Part shown: in pieces, positions 32,350 to 40,834 of the stretch
Position numbering within the stretch: the first letter of the stretch is position 1
Layout: the number at the start of each line of letters is the position of its first letter
NCBI GenBank assembly: GCA_020846145.1
Contig: JADLEL010000061.1
Coordinates: 1-50,773, forward strand
Source of the DNA: Pirellulales bacterium
Lineage (GTDB): Bacteria > Planctomycetota > Planctomycetia > Pirellulales > Thermoguttaceae
Length of the DNA: 50,773 nt
Direction of reading: 5' to 3'
Notes under the pieces: generated by a model
What the model was told of the DNA's origin: nothing
The model's database searches: none
Seen by the model: only the letters and a program-made list of their open reading frames with translations
Translations under genes and position numbers: made by a program

Positions 32350-34746
32350 ATGCCCCTCATCCGCCTGCTGCAAATCGTAACCGCCACGCTGGCCGCCCTG
32401 GGCACCATGCTCTTGGGCATGGGCCAGCGGGAGGTCGGCATGACGCTGCTGGTGATCCTGGCGGCGGGCTTGTCGGTGTGGCTGACCGACGTCAAAGGCT
32501 GGGTGTATTTGAACCGCAACGTGGCGAACCTGATCATGCTGGCCACGGCGTTGTTTTCGCTGCGCGATCTGTTTCACATCTACAGCGAAATTCAAGCCTT
32601 GACCTTCGCCCAATTCCTGATCTACCTGCAAATCATCCTGCTTTTCCAGAAAAAAGACGGGCGCACGTATTGGCTGCTGATCATGCTCAGCCTGTTGCAG
32701 GTGGTGGTGGCCGCGCTGTTCAGCCAGGGCGTGTTTTTCGGATTCATGCTGGTGGCTTACATGCTCTTGGCGTCGTTTGCGCTGACGCTGTTGATGCTCG
32801 ACCGGCAAAGCGAGCCGTCGCGTTACCGTTCGCCCGGTTTTTTCCCCTGGAGCCGAAGGGCCGGCGCGCAGGCGGGGAAAACCGACGCCGCGAAGGCCGA
32901 GAAAGGCCGGCCCGCTGCGCGGTGGCCATTGACCGATAAGCAAACCGAATTCGAAGGCGCTCCCGCCGGAAGCAGCCGGCAGGGCGTGGGCGGGGAACTC
33001 TTGCGGCGCCTCGCCGGCATGTCGGCGCGGACCTTGGGCCTGACGATGGTCCTGTTCGTGGTCGTGCCGCGCTTCGGGCAAGTCGGCTGGAGCGGCGGTT
33101 TCGCGCAGCCCCAACCGATCGTGGGCTTCGGCGATCGGGTTACGCTGGGAGAAATGGGCCAGATCATCGAAAGCCCCAGCGAAGTCATGCGCATCCGCTT
33201 TTTTGAAGGGAAGACCGACAAACCCTACGCCGCCAGCGGCGAAATCTACCTCTACGGCGGCGTTTTGATGGATTATCATAAGGGCGGGTGGAAAGTCGGA
33301 AAACCCGGCTTTTCGATGGGTGAAATGACGATGGAATCCGATCCGAATTTCCCCAAATCTTTCGTTCGACAAGAATGCACGATCGAAGCGCTGGATCGTC
33401 CCGAATTGTTTTTCATACCGCCCTTCGGCAAAATTGCAAAAAACCACGATATCATCATCGAAGACGCTAAACTCCGATTAATTCGCGCCGCCCATCGCCA
33501 GAAACAAAATTTCAATTATCGATTAGGGGCCACGGCTTTTCGAAACGGCGTCCAATCGCCGCTGAATCCGATTCGCGCCGGCGAAAATCTCACGTTCAAA
33601 AATTCGCTGCAATTACCCCAAGAAAACGGCCGCGGCAGCTTGCCGAAACTCGAGGCCTTGGCCAAGGAATGGATCGAAGCGTCGAAATTGCCGGAGACGG
33701 ATACGCTCGGCCGTGCGCGTTATCTGGAAAGCAAACTGGCGTCCGGCCTCTATAAATACAGCCTGGAAGGGCAAGTACGCGATCCGTCGATGGACCCCAT
33801 CGAGGATTTTCTGAAGGTGCATCCCGTCGGCCATTGCGAATACTTCGCCACCGCGCTTGCGCTGATGCTGAGAAGCCAGAAAATCCACTCCCGCCTGGTC
33901 GTGGGTTTCAAGTGCGATGAATGGAACGAACTGGGACAATGTTATCAGGTGCGGCAATTGCACGCCCACACCTGGGTGGAAGCCTGGCTGAAACCAGATC
34001 AACTTCCGAAAGAGTATTTACACGGCGAAGGATACTGGCCTTGGAAAATCGGCGGCGGCTGGCTGCGCCTCGATCCCACGCCGGCCGGCGGCGCCGAGGA
34101 GGGAAGAAGCATTTTTTCGCCGATCGCCGACGCCCTGCAGTGGCTCGATTTCGCCTGGTCGTATTACGTGGTCGAGTTGAACTACGAACGGCAGCGAAGG
34201 GCGATCTTCACGCCCATTGCCGAAGCGGCGCGGAAAACGTTCGATGCGGTCCGCAATCCGAAGACCTGGCGGGATTTTTACGAGCGGATCGGCGAGGCCT
34301 TGCACCGCAGCGGCGCGGCCGGCGGCGCGGCCTGGGCGCTGTTGATCTTGGCCGCCGCGGCCGGACTCGCGATCCTGAGCTTGCTCGGCTATCTGCTCTG
34401 GCGCGGAGGCCGGAAGTTGTGGCGGTCGCTCGCCGCGCGGCGCGCCCGGCGCCGCCGCGGGCCGCGGATCGAGGTCGAATTCTACCGCCGCTTCGAACTG
34501 ATGCTGGCGAAGAACGGCTTGTCCCGCCCGTTGGGCCAAACTCCCCGCGAGTTCGCCGGCGCGGCGGGCGCGTGGCTGGCGGCGGAAACCGGCGAAGGTC
34601 GGCTGACGCCCTTGCCCGCCCGGATCGTCGAAGCCTATTACCGCGTCCGCTTCGGCTGCCTGCCGCTGGACGGCAATCAATCGCAGGAGGTCGAGCAAAT
34701 GCTCAAGGACGTGGATTTGCGGAGGGGAAAGCGGAAAAAACTTTGA
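32350..34746 (+). CDS. transglutaminase-like membrane protein (TgpA-type)
   Basis: 798 residues from the ATG at 32350; the frame is open far upstream through the DUF58 gene, but that part is antisense-like shadow. N-terminal membrane helices (1-160, DUF3488 type) and a soluble transglutaminase core follow, with catalytic Cys496 in GHCEYFA, His540 in HAHTWVEAW and Asp575 in LRLDPTP. There is a late helix (about 657-680) and a C-terminal cytoplasmic DUF4129-like tail. It stands right after DUF58 with a 101-bp spacer made of heptamers. Expected role: cell-envelope cross-linking or processing. Confidence 0.85.
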   Translation: MPLIRLLQIVTATLAALGTMLLGMGQREVGMTLLVILAAGLSVWLTDVKGWVYLNRNVANLIMLATALFSLRDLFHIYSEIQALTFAQFLIYLQIILLFQKKDGRTYWLLIMLSLLQVVVAALFSQGVFFGFMLVAYMLLASFALTLLMLDRQSEPSRYRSPGFFPWSRRAGAQAGKTDAAKAEKGRPAARWPLTDKQTEFEGAPAGSSRQGVGGELLRRLAGMSARTLGLTMVLFVVVPRFGQVGWSGGFAQPQPIVGFGDRVTLGEMGQIIESPSEVMRIRFFEGKTDKPYAASGEIYLYGGVLMDYHKGGWKVGKPGFSMGEMTMESDPNFPKSFVRQECTIEALDRPELFFIPPFGKIAKNHDIIIEDAKLRLIRAAHRQKQNFNYRLGATAFRNGVQSPLNPIRAGENLTFKNSLQLPQENGRGSLPKLEALAKEWIEASKLPETDTLGRARYLESKLASGLYKYSLEGQVRDPSMDPIEDFLKVHPVGHCEYFATALALMLRSQKIHSRLVVGFKCDEWNELGQCYQVRQLHAHTWVEAWLKPDQLPKEYLHGEGYWPWKIGGGWLRLDPTPAGGAEEGRSIFSPIADALQWLDFAWSYYVVELNYERQRRAIFTPIAEAARKTFDAVRNPKTWRDFYERIGEALHRSGAAGGAAWALLILAAAAGLAILSLLGYLLWRGGRKLWRSLAARRARRRRGPRIEVEFYRRFELMLAKNGLSRPLGQTPREFAGAAGAWLAAETGEGRLTPLPARIVEAYYRVRFGCLPLDGNQSQEVEQMLKDVDLRRGKRKKL

Positions 34747-34763
34747 CTTTTTCCTTTTTTCCG
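34729..34763 (+). terminator. intrinsic terminator after the transglutaminase gene
   Basis: GCGGAAAAAA and TTTTTTCCGC form a 10-bp inverted repeat spanning the stop codon. It is A/U-rich and bidirectional in form. Confidence 0.5.
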
Positions 34764-34774
34764 CAAAAAACGTC

Positions 34775-34802
34775 TTGCTTTTTCTGAAAAATCCGCTAAG
34801 AA
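34775..34802 (+). promoter_or_regulatory. promoter for the aromatic leader and DAHP synthase
   Basis: TTGCTT (34775-34780), 16-base spacer, TAAGAA (34797-34802) or AAGAAT one base on with 17 bases. The predicted start is about 40 bases ahead of the leader ATG. Confidence 0.45.
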
Positions 34803-34846
34803 TAGAGACGGTGCGAGAATTATCGTTCCCCAGAATTGGATTTGCG

Positions 34847-34927
34847 ATGCGTTCGTTCCAAACCGCCTATTATTGGTTTTACTTTTATTTTACCCGCATC
34901 GGTTGCGGGGCCGGAGGCGGTTTGTAA
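34847..34927 (+). CDS. aromatic leader peptide (attenuation peptide)
   Basis: 26 residues: nine of the first fifteen are Phe, Tyr or Trp, and residues 8-15 are all aromatic (YYWFYFYF). Such a run is characteristic of leader peptides that sense charged tRNA by ribosome stalling, as in pheA, pheS and trp leaders. It has no hydrophobic signal character or conserved domain, lies 211 bp before the DAHP synthase gene, and overlaps RNA segments that can form alternative structures with the downstream terminator. There is no strong ribosome site upstream, which is not unusual for leaders. Peptide prediction is sequence-based; its regulatory role is inferred. Confidence 0.75.
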   Translation: MRSFQTAYYWFYFYFTRIGCGAGGGL

Positions 34928-34993
34928 GCGAATAAGCAATGAAGACAAACCCAAAAAGCCCTGCAACCGGAGACGGTTGGCAGGGCTTTTTTT
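34859..34993 (+). promoter_or_regulatory. transcription attenuator of the DAHP synthase gene
   Basis: Segment 1 (34859-34868) pairs perfectly over 10 bp with 34915-34924, enclosing the aromatic codons. Segment 2 (34900-34910) pairs over 11 bp, with one G-U, with 34959-34969. That same stretch is the 5' arm of the terminator hairpin (34957-34969 with 34974-34987), which is followed by a U tract. So 1:2/3:4 and 2:3 are exclusive, as in classical amino-acid attenuators. A ribosome stalled at codons 8-15 would free segment 2 and block the terminator. Confidence 0.75.
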
Positions 34994-34994
34994 A
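34953..34994 (+). terminator. intrinsic terminator within the leader
   Basis: AAAAAGCCCTGCAACCG and CGGTTGGCAGGGCTTTTTTT give a 13-bp stem with one bulge and a seven-U tail. It lies before the structural gene, not after one, so its place only makes sense as an attenuator. Confidence 0.8.
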
Positions 34995-35089
34995 TGAAAG
35001 GGGGAAGGGGGAATAGGACACATTGAAGTTGGAATCAAGCACTCGCAGGGCTGTTTTCCGCCTTCCCCCTTCCGCCTTCCCCCTTCGTT
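34995..35089. repeat. paired purine and pyrimidine heptamer arrays
   Basis: AAGGGGG units (34997-35013) and CCTTCCC/CCTTCCG units (35061-35087) are nearly complementary and could pair into a long-range hairpin that is followed by GTTTTT. It may add a second fold-back after the attenuator. The style matches the heptamer arrays at 32.3 and 46.1 kb. Confidence 0.5.
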
Positions 35090-35138
35090 TTTACCCACTG
35101 TCCACAACTCACCAAAATTCTTCCAAGGAGTCAAAACC

Positions 35139-36155
35139 ATGATCGTCGTGATGAAAAAAGGGGCCACGCAAGAACAGGTCGAACACATGATCGAGCGAGT
35201 CGAGGAACTGGGACTGAAGGCCCATCCGATCATCGGCACCGAGCGGACGGTGATCGCGGCCATCGGCGAGAAGCGCGACGAACATCGAGCCTCGCTCGAA
35301 AGCGGCCCCGGCGTGGCCGAGGTCGTGCCGATCCTCGCGCCCTACAAGGTCGCCAGCCGCGAAGTCAAGCCCGAACCGACGGTCGTCCGCGCGGGCAGCC
35401 TTTCGGTGGGCAATACGCACTTGGGCGTGATCGCCGGGCCCTGCGCCGTCGAAAACGAGGAACAACTCGTGCTCACCGCCAAGGCCGTGAAGGCCGCCGG
35501 CGCGACGGCCATTCGCGGCGGGGCCTTCAAGCCGCGGACCAGCCCTTACAGCTTCCAAGGCTTGAAGGAAGCCGGGCTGAAAATCCTCGCCGCCGCGCGG
35601 GAGGAAACCGGCCTGGCCGTCGTTACCGAGGTTCTCTCCGAAGCCGACGTCGAACTGGTGGCCCGCTATGCCGACGTGATGCAGATCGGCGCCCGCAACA
35701 TGCAGAACTACCGCCTGCTCGAGGCCGTGGGCTACGCCGGCAAGCCGGTGCTGCTGAAGCGCGGGGCCAGCGCCACGATGGACGAACTGCTCTTGGCCGC
35801 GGAATACGTCTTGAACGCGGGCAATCCGAACGTGATGCTCTGCGAGCGCGGCATCCGCACTTTCGAATCGCACACGCGCTACACGCTATCGCTCTCGGCG
35901 GTGCCCTATCTGCACGACCGCACGCACTTGCCCATCGTGGTCGATCCTTCGCACGGCACGGGCCACACCAACCTCGTTACCCGCATGGCCGCGGCGTCGG
36001 TCGCCGCCGGCGCCGACGGATTGATCGTCGAGGTCCATCCCAATCCCGAAAAAGCCCTGAGCGACGGCTACCAAACCCTCGATTTCGCCCAATTCGAGGA
36101 ACTCATGGCCCTCTGCCGCCGCGTGGCCGAGGCGGTGGGGAAGCGGATTGAATAA
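35139..36155 (+). CDS. aroF: 3-deoxy-7-phosphoheptulonate (DAHP) synthase, type I-beta
   Basis: 338 residues, ribosome site AAGGAG 8 bases ahead. N-terminal ferredoxin-like regulatory domain (1-~75; [18 protein letters not shown]), the part that mediates Phe/Tyr feedback in Thermotoga-type enzymes. The TIM barrel follows: [60 protein letters not shown]. It condenses PEP and erythrose-4-phosphate, the first step of the shikimate pathway. Control appears double: feedback by the N-terminal domain and attenuation by the leader just upstream. Confidence 0.93.
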   Translation: MIVVMKKGATQEQVEHMIERVEELGLKAHPIIGTERTVIAAIGEKRDEHRASLESGPGVAEVVPILAPYKVASREVKPEPTVVRAGSLSVGNTHLGVIAGPCAVENEEQLVLTAKAVKAAGATAIRGGAFKPRTSPYSFQGLKEAGLKILAAAREETGLAVVTEVLSEADVELVARYADVMQIGARNMQNYRLLEAVGYAGKPVLLKRGASATMDELLLAAEYVLNAGNPNVMLCERGIRTFESHTRYTLSLSAVPYLHDRTHLPIVVDPSHGTGHTNLVTRMAAASVAAGADGLIVEVHPNPEKALSDGYQTLDFAQFEELMALCRRVAEAVGKRIE

Positions 36156-36197
36156 TTGAGAGAGAAGTCGGAAAACGAGTTGAAAGGACAATCCCTT

Positions 36198-36719
36198 TCA
36201 TCCCTCCATCATCGCCTCCAATTTATTCGCGCTTAAAATCATTCGATAAGGATAACTCGGCAATTCCTGAAAATCCCATTTAAGGTAGAAGGATTTCGCG
36301 GCATCATCGAGGCAATCGAGTATCACGGCGATGAAGGCGAAGGTTTTACCGGCTTCATAGCAATCGCGCAAGGCTTGGGCCAGGAGGAGACCGCCCAAGC
36401 CGCGGCCTTGATGGGCAGAGTTCACGCCAAGCCATGCGAGGACGGCCACCGGCAGTTCGCGTTTGGGTAAATGTTTGACGATATCGGGAGGCAGGTCGCT
36501 GAAATCGATCTGTCCGGAAGCCAAGGTATAGAAACCGGCGATGGTTTCCGCGCGGTCGAGCAGCACCCGCGTTACCGACAGCTTTTTTTCTTGGTGCTGC
36601 AGCGCGCGGGTCGCCAGCCAGTCATCCACTTCTCCCTTTCCGCAGTGGAAATCGCTTCGGGGATGCCGTCGCTCGAGACGCGCTATGTGAAAACCTTCGG
36701 GAAATCGGGCCCCGTTCAT
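36198..36719 (-). CDS. GNAT acetyltransferase toxin (TacT-like)
   Basis: 173 residues. The GNAT acetyl-CoA loop is HQGRGLGGLLL (about 112-122), preceded by VAVLAWLGV; DFHCGKGEVDDWL near the N-terminus is typical of TacT/AtaT toxins, which acetylate charged tRNA and stop translation. It starts 4 bp inside the antitoxin stop region, a standard type II toxin-antitoxin arrangement. Tail MEG at 36198. Target tRNA unknown. Confidence 0.85.
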   Translation of the reverse strand: MNGARFPEGFHIARLERRHPRSDFHCGKGEVDDWLATRALQHQEKKLSVTRVLLDRAETIAGFYTLASGQIDFSDLPPDIVKHLPKRELPVAVLAWLGVNSAHQGRGLGGLLLAQALRDCYEAGKTFAFIAVILDCLDDAAKSFYLKWDFQELPSYPYRMILSANKLEAMMEG

Positions 36720-37021
36720 CGCGCGCCTCGCATCATTTTGCCGAGCCGCTTTTGGGCGGGCGTCAACTTCGGCGATTCATTGAGCGCGTTCCATAAGCGC
36801 AATTGATCTTCCGGCGATAAAACGATCACGTTCTCGCGGGCGGCAATTACTTCGCGCCGGGCTTGCGATACGGTCGTCGAACGCACGTAATCGCTGACGC
36901 TGATGCGATGCAATTTCGCCGCCTCCGTTAAAAATCGTTTGCTTTCCTCGTCCAAACGCACCATAAAGGAACTCGTTTTGCCCGATTTTTGCGATTTTCC
37001 GGCCTTGTGAGCTTTGAGCAT
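36716..37021 (-). CDS. DUF1778-type antitoxin (TacA-like)
   Basis: 101 residues. Ribbon-helix-helix N-terminus (about 18-60: FMVRLDEESKRFLTEAAKLHRISVSDYVRST), C-terminal toxin-binding tail with LSPEDQLRLWNAL and KLTPAQKRL. Ribosome site GGGAGG 8 bases before the ATG. It probably binds its own promoter and, with the toxin, represses the pair. The first ~17 residues are Lys/Ser-rich. Confidence 0.85.
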   Translation of the reverse strand: MLKAHKAGKSQKSGKTSSFMVRLDEESKRFLTEAAKLHRISVSDYVRSTTVSQARREVIAARENVIVLSPEDQLRLWNALNESPKLTPAQKRLGKMMRGAR

Positions 37022-37041
37022 CTCAATTACCTCCCATCTCT

Positions 37042-37069
37042 ATTGTATAGCAAATCGCAATACAGTCAA
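37042..37069 (-). promoter_or_regulatory. promoter and operator of the toxin-antitoxin pair
   Basis: Minus strand TTGACT (37064-37069), 16-base spacer, TACAAT (37042-37047). A TGTAT/ATACA inverted repeat (37044-37064) fills the spacer, a likely ribbon-helix-helix operator. Confidence 0.6.
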
Positions 37070-37206
37070 GCGGATTTCTTCTCGCCCGATTGACTCTGCT
37101 TTGCGCCTCAATTACCATTTCAATCGTTCCCGGCCACGTACATTCACGGAAAACATCGGCGCCGTAATATTTGCATTCATCAGCGGTACGCACGAAAGAG
37201 CCTCCA

Positions 37207-39906
37207 ATGAAATACATACCCCAAAACCTCCGCCAAGCTCTCTTAACGGCCGTCGCAATTTCGGCGGCCGCTTTCCCGGCCCGGTGCGAAGCCGCGCTCC
37301 TTCCCGGCGGCGGCGTTGCCGAAGATGCCAAACCCAAGCGGCTGCTCATCGTCGCGGAAGGGCCCGACAGCCATCCGCCGGGCACGCACGAATACGTTGC
37401 CGAACAGAAACTCCTCGCGCAGTCGCTGGCCAACGTCCCCGGCTTGGAAGTAACGACTTCGTTTGCCGATAACCAATGGGCCGCAGGGCCGGATTTGATC
37501 GACAAGAGCGAAGGCGTGGTGTTGGTTCTAGCGGAAGGCGGCAAATGGATGAACGCCGACCCGCGGCGCAAAGCCGCGCTGCTCCGGCTCGCGGAGCGCG
37601 GCGGCGGCATCGTCGGGCTGCACGGGTCGATAGCAACCAAAAAGGCGGACAACATCGAAATCGCCCTCAAGCTGCTCGGCGCTTGCCACGGCGGGCCGGA
37701 TCGAAAGTATGCGGTCTTCACCGCCAACGTCGCCCTGGCCGCGAAGGATCATCCGATTACCGCCGGCATGAAAAATTTTCGCGTTCGCGACGAGTTCTAC
37801 TACCGGCTCAAGCGGGATCCTCAAATCGCCGGCTTCACGCCGCTGCTGACCGTCGCGGTCGCGGGGAAGCCGGAAACCGTCGGCTGGTGTTGGCGGCGGC
37901 CCGATGGCGGCCGATCTTTCGGATTCTCCGGCGGACACTTTTTCGATCTCTGGCGGCGGCCCGAGTACCAACGGCTCTTCACGCAAGGCATCCTCTGGAC
38001 TCTGAATATGACGGTGGCGGCCGATCGCTTCTGCCTGGAGAACGATCGACTGGCGGTATCGTGGCGGATCGTGGACGGCCGGCTCATGCCCGACGAAATT
38101 TTCAACAAGTTTTCCGCGCAGAAACTTTCGCAAGCCGGGGCCGCGCCGTTCCGCATCACTCTGGAGGACGAGAAGGGCGATCCGCGCATCGTCGCCGCGG
38201 CGGACCTCGAATCGGTCGAACCGCCCCGTTACGCGGACCTCGAAGCCAAGCCGAACGCCGTCCGGGCGGGCGACCGCGCGACCGGACGAGCGCTGAACGC
38301 CGCGTTCCGCGATCCCAAGTCGGGAGCGACCATTCACTGGCGGGCCGTCTTGCGCGACGGGGCCGATTACGTGCGCGCGTCCGTCGCCATTGCGGGCGGC
38401 GATGCCGCCGCGCGGCTCCGCAACGTGGAACTGCTCGACGTCCGCGGACCCGGCGCCGCGCAAGTCGGCAGCGTTCCGGGGAGTCCCGTGGCGATCGGGC
38501 AGACCTTCTTCGGCGTCGAATCGCCCTTCACCGTCAATCAAGTTTCCGCCGATGGTTTCCGCAGTTCCTTCGGCTGCAATCTGCCGCTGGGAAAAAGCAA
38601 GGCCTATACTTTTTCCTCCGTGGTGGGCGCGGTTGCCGCGGGACAATTGCGGCGCGGCTTCCTCCGGTATTTGGAGCGCGAACGGGCCGTGCCGTACCAC
38701 CCCTTCCTGCATTACAACTGCTGGTACGATCTGGTGAAAAACATCAACGAAAGGGACGTGCTGGCGGCGATCGCCGCTTTTTCCCGGGAAATGACCGCCA
38801 AGCGCGGCGCGGCGATCGATTCCTACGTGCTCGACGACGGCTGGGACGATCCGAAGCTGGGTTTTTGGGCCGTCAGCAAGTCGAAGTTTCCCCGCGGCTT
38901 CGCGCCCCTGAGCGATGTCTTGGAAAAAGAGCATTCGCGGCTCGGAATCTGGATTTCCCCCTTGGGCGGTTACGCCGAAAGAAAACAACGCACGAACGAA
39001 GCCCGCAAATTGGGGCTGGTCCGCGGGGAGTCGCTCGATCTGTCCGACCCCAAGTACTATGCCTGGTTCCGCGATGATTGCGCCGACCTGATGCGGAAAA
39101 ATCGCGTGAATTACTTCAAATGGGACGAGGCCGGCGCGGGCGTTTCGCCGCACTTCATGGCGCTTTTGAACTGCGCGGACGAACTCCGTCAAATCGATCC
39201 GCAACTGTTCCTCAACGTAACCGTGGGCACCTGGCCTTCGCCGTTCTGGCTGCATTTCATCGACAGCACGTGGCGCGGCGGGCACGACCAGGATTTCATC
39301 GGCAAGGGGGACGAACGCGAGAAGTCACTAACCTACCGCGACGGGCAGACGTATCGCGGCGTGGTCCAGCGCGGTCCGCTCTATCCGCTCAATTCCCTTA
39401 TGACCGGCGGCATCATCCATGCCAAAGGGCTGCCCTCGGCCGTCCGCTCCGCCACGGCGGGCAACGACCTGCGCCGCGAAGCGCGCTCCTTCTTCGGCCT
39501 GGGTACGAACCTTCAGGAACTTTACATCCAACACGACATGATGGACGCGGCGGCCTGGGACGCGGTGGCCGCGGCCGCCAATTGGGCGAAAAAGAACGCC
39601 GACGCGCTGGTCGATACGCATTGGGTCGGCGGCGATCCCAACGCGCTTCAACCTTACGGATTCGCCTCGTGGTCGCCCCGCAAGGCCGTCCTCACGCTGC
39701 GCAATCCGGACGACCAGCCGCGGGAAATCGCCCTCGACGCCGCCGTCGTCTTCGAACTGCCCCAAGGAGCGCCGCGCAAGTACGCGCTCGGCGCCCCCTA
39801 CGAAGATCAGCGAATTAAAACGCTCGCTTTGGAAGCGGGCAAAACCGCCACGGTCGAACTCGAGCCGTTCGAGGTGCTGGTCTTCGACGCTTCCCCGCTG
39901 CCTTAA
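37207..39906 (+). CDS. secreted ThuA domain fused to GH36-like alpha-galactosidase
   Basis: 899 residues from MKYIPQN at 37207; the frame's earlier Met adds 12 non-signal residues. Signal peptide 1-29 (ending CEA). Residues about 40-265 are a ThuA/trehalose-utilisation fold (LLIVAEGPDSHPPGTHEY, GGGIVGLHGS, FGFSGGHFFDLW). The second half is a GH36-type barrel: YVLDDGWDD (540-548) and YFKWDEAG with the nucleophile Asp640, plus WRGGHDQDFIG. Fusion of ThuA to a GH36-type enzyme is unusual to my knowledge. Likely role: removal of alpha-linked galactose or related sugars outside the cell. Confidence 0.85.
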   Translation: MKYIPQNLRQALLTAVAISAAAFPARCEAALLPGGGVAEDAKPKRLLIVAEGPDSHPPGTHEYVAEQKLLAQSLANVPGLEVTTSFADNQWAAGPDLIDKSEGVVLVLAEGGKWMNADPRRKAALLRLAERGGGIVGLHGSIATKKADNIEIALKLLGACHGGPDRKYAVFTANVALAAKDHPITAGMKNFRVRDEFYYRLKRDPQIAGFTPLLTVAVAGKPETVGWCWRRPDGGRSFGFSGGHFFDLWRRPEYQRLFTQGILWTLNMTVAADRFCLENDRLAVSWRIVDGRLMPDEIFNKFSAQKLSQAGAAPFRITLEDEKGDPRIVAAADLESVEPPRYADLEAKPNAVRAGDRATGRALNAAFRDPKSGATIHWRAVLRDGADYVRASVAIAGGDAAARLRNVELLDVRGPGAAQVGSVPGSPVAIGQTFFGVESPFTVNQVSADGFRSSFGCNLPLGKSKAYTFSSVVGAVAAGQLRRGFLRYLERERAVPYHPFLHYNCWYDLVKNINERDVLAAIAAFSREMTAKRGAAIDSYVLDDGWDDPKLGFWAVSKSKFPRGFAPLSDVLEKEHSRLGIWISPLGGYAERKQRTNEARKLGLVRGESLDLSDPKYYAWFRDDCADLMRKNRVNYFKWDEAGAGVSPHFMALLNCADELRQIDPQLFLNVTVGTWPSPFWLHFIDSTWRGGHDQDFIGKGDEREKSLTYRDGQTYRGVVQRGPLYPLNSLMTGGIIHAKGLPSAVRSATAGNDLRREARSFFGLGTNLQELYIQHDMMDAAAWDAVAAAANWAKKNADALVDTHWVGGDPNALQPYGFASWSPRKAVLTLRNPDDQPREIALDAAVVFELPQGAPRKYALGAPYEDQRIKTLALEAGKTATVELEPFEVLVFDASPLP

Positions 39907-39934
39907 TGCGCGGCGGCGGACTGCCGCCCATGCC

Positions 39935-40111
39935 TCAGGCTGCCGTTACCGCGGCGGAGCCTTTGACGAGCAATTCTTCCCGCATGACGGGAATTTCCTT
40001 GGGGGCATCGATGCCGAGGCGAATCTTATCCCCGCGGACTTCGAGAATGGTGATCGTAATCCGGTCGTCGATGATAATGCTTTGATCCGTTTTGCGGCTG
40101 AGCACCAACAT
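39935..40111 (-). CDS. csrA: carbon storage regulator
   Basis: 58 residues from the ATG at 40111 (MLVLSRKTDQSIII), with AGGAGGATC upstream; the longer frame to 40348 is not real. CsrA binds GGA motifs in mRNA leaders and controls carbon use and motility. The basic RNA-contact region ends at KEIPVMREEL, as in the family. It follows the small gene at 40144 in one operon, 33 bp apart. Confidence 0.9.
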   Translation of the reverse strand: MLVLSRKTDQSIIIDDRITITILEVRGDKIRLGIDAPKEIPVMREELLVKGSAAVTAA

Positions 40112-40143
40112 GACTTGATCCTCCTGATCTTGGTTCGATTTGT

Positions 40144-40314
40144 TTAGAGGGCGGTAGCGGGCGTTTCGACGACCGCAATCCGAATTCCGGGAAACCGGGC
40201 CTGGTATTGCGCCAACAGTTCTTCCAGAATCTCGCCGATCGGGCGTGCGTCGGCCGAGCGGCGAATCCGCGTTTCCGGCAATTCTTCCAACGGGGTCCTG
40301 ATTCGATTTTCCAT
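40144..40314 (-). CDS. small conserved-looking protein upstream of csrA
   Basis: 56 residues, in a frame not covered by the csrA reading. Ribosome site GGGAGGG lies 6 bases before the ATG. Sequence has Arg-rich N-terminus (IRRSADARPIGEILEELL) and QYQARFPGIRIAVVE. No motif I recognise. It shares the promoter at 40338-40365 with csrA and has full-length coding composition. Possible partner or modulator of CsrA, by position alone. Confidence 0.65.
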   Translation of the reverse strand: MENRIRTPLEELPETRIRRSADARPIGEILEELLAQYQARFPGIRIAVVETPATAL

Positions 40315-40337
40315 GATTTTCCCTCCCGATGATGCAC

Positions 40338-40365
40338 AGTTTACACAATACTATACGTATGTCAA
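40338..40365 (-). promoter_or_regulatory. promoter of the small-gene/csrA operon
   Basis: Minus strand perfect TTGACA (40360-40365), 16-base spacer, TAAACT (40338-40343); predicted start about 40331. The small gene's ribosome site follows directly. Confidence 0.65.
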
Positions 40366-40466
40366 CTATATTTCGTTCGGAAAAATCGACCGATTGTTGT
40401 AAGTCCTTATTGTTTAAGGACTTGAAAATTCAATAATTTTTGCGTTTTCGATTTTATTGGGCATAT

Positions 40467-40574
40467 TTCTCGTTCCCAGGCTCCCGCCTGGGAACGCAAT
40501 ATCCGCGAGGCTCCCGCCTCGCAGAAAACCATGCCCGCTTTGAACAAAACGCGGTCTTGATACTGGACTGGTTC
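40467..40574. repeat. dispersed hairpin repeat, copy 2
   Basis: Reverse orientation relative to 8128-8245 and nearly identical apart from an 11-base block. Two palindromic hairpins, TTCCCAGGC/TCCC/GCCTGGGAA and GCGAGGC/TCCC/GCCTCGC. Between the csrA operon promoter and the basic-protein gene. Confidence 0.7.
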
Positions 40575-40834
40575 TTAGATTCACCTAGAAGTACACTGAT
40601 TTCCCCTTTACCCATTTTTCCTTTTATCCTTCCCTTACACTTGCTTCATTCCGCTGAAAAGCGACCGTTTTTTTGGATTTACGGAAAAAACGGAGCGGAT
40701 TTCGGGAGTGGGTGCGTCCCGAAATGCCCGCGCGATTCCTTGCGGGCCGCGGTCGAATCGGCTGCTCCCCATTCCCTTTTCCGCAAATCCTGCTACATTT
40801 TCACTTTTCACTTTACCCCCAAAAAGAGGAAGTC
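40575..40834. other. intergenic region before the basic-protein gene
   Basis: 260 bases with no ORF of note; AT-rich tracts and a strong AAGAGGAA ribosome site at the right end. Confidence 0.3.

Noticed and set aside
37044..37064. Treating the TGTAT/ATACA repeat as a separate terminator
   Set aside because: No U tract and it lies in the promoter spacer; an operator fits better.
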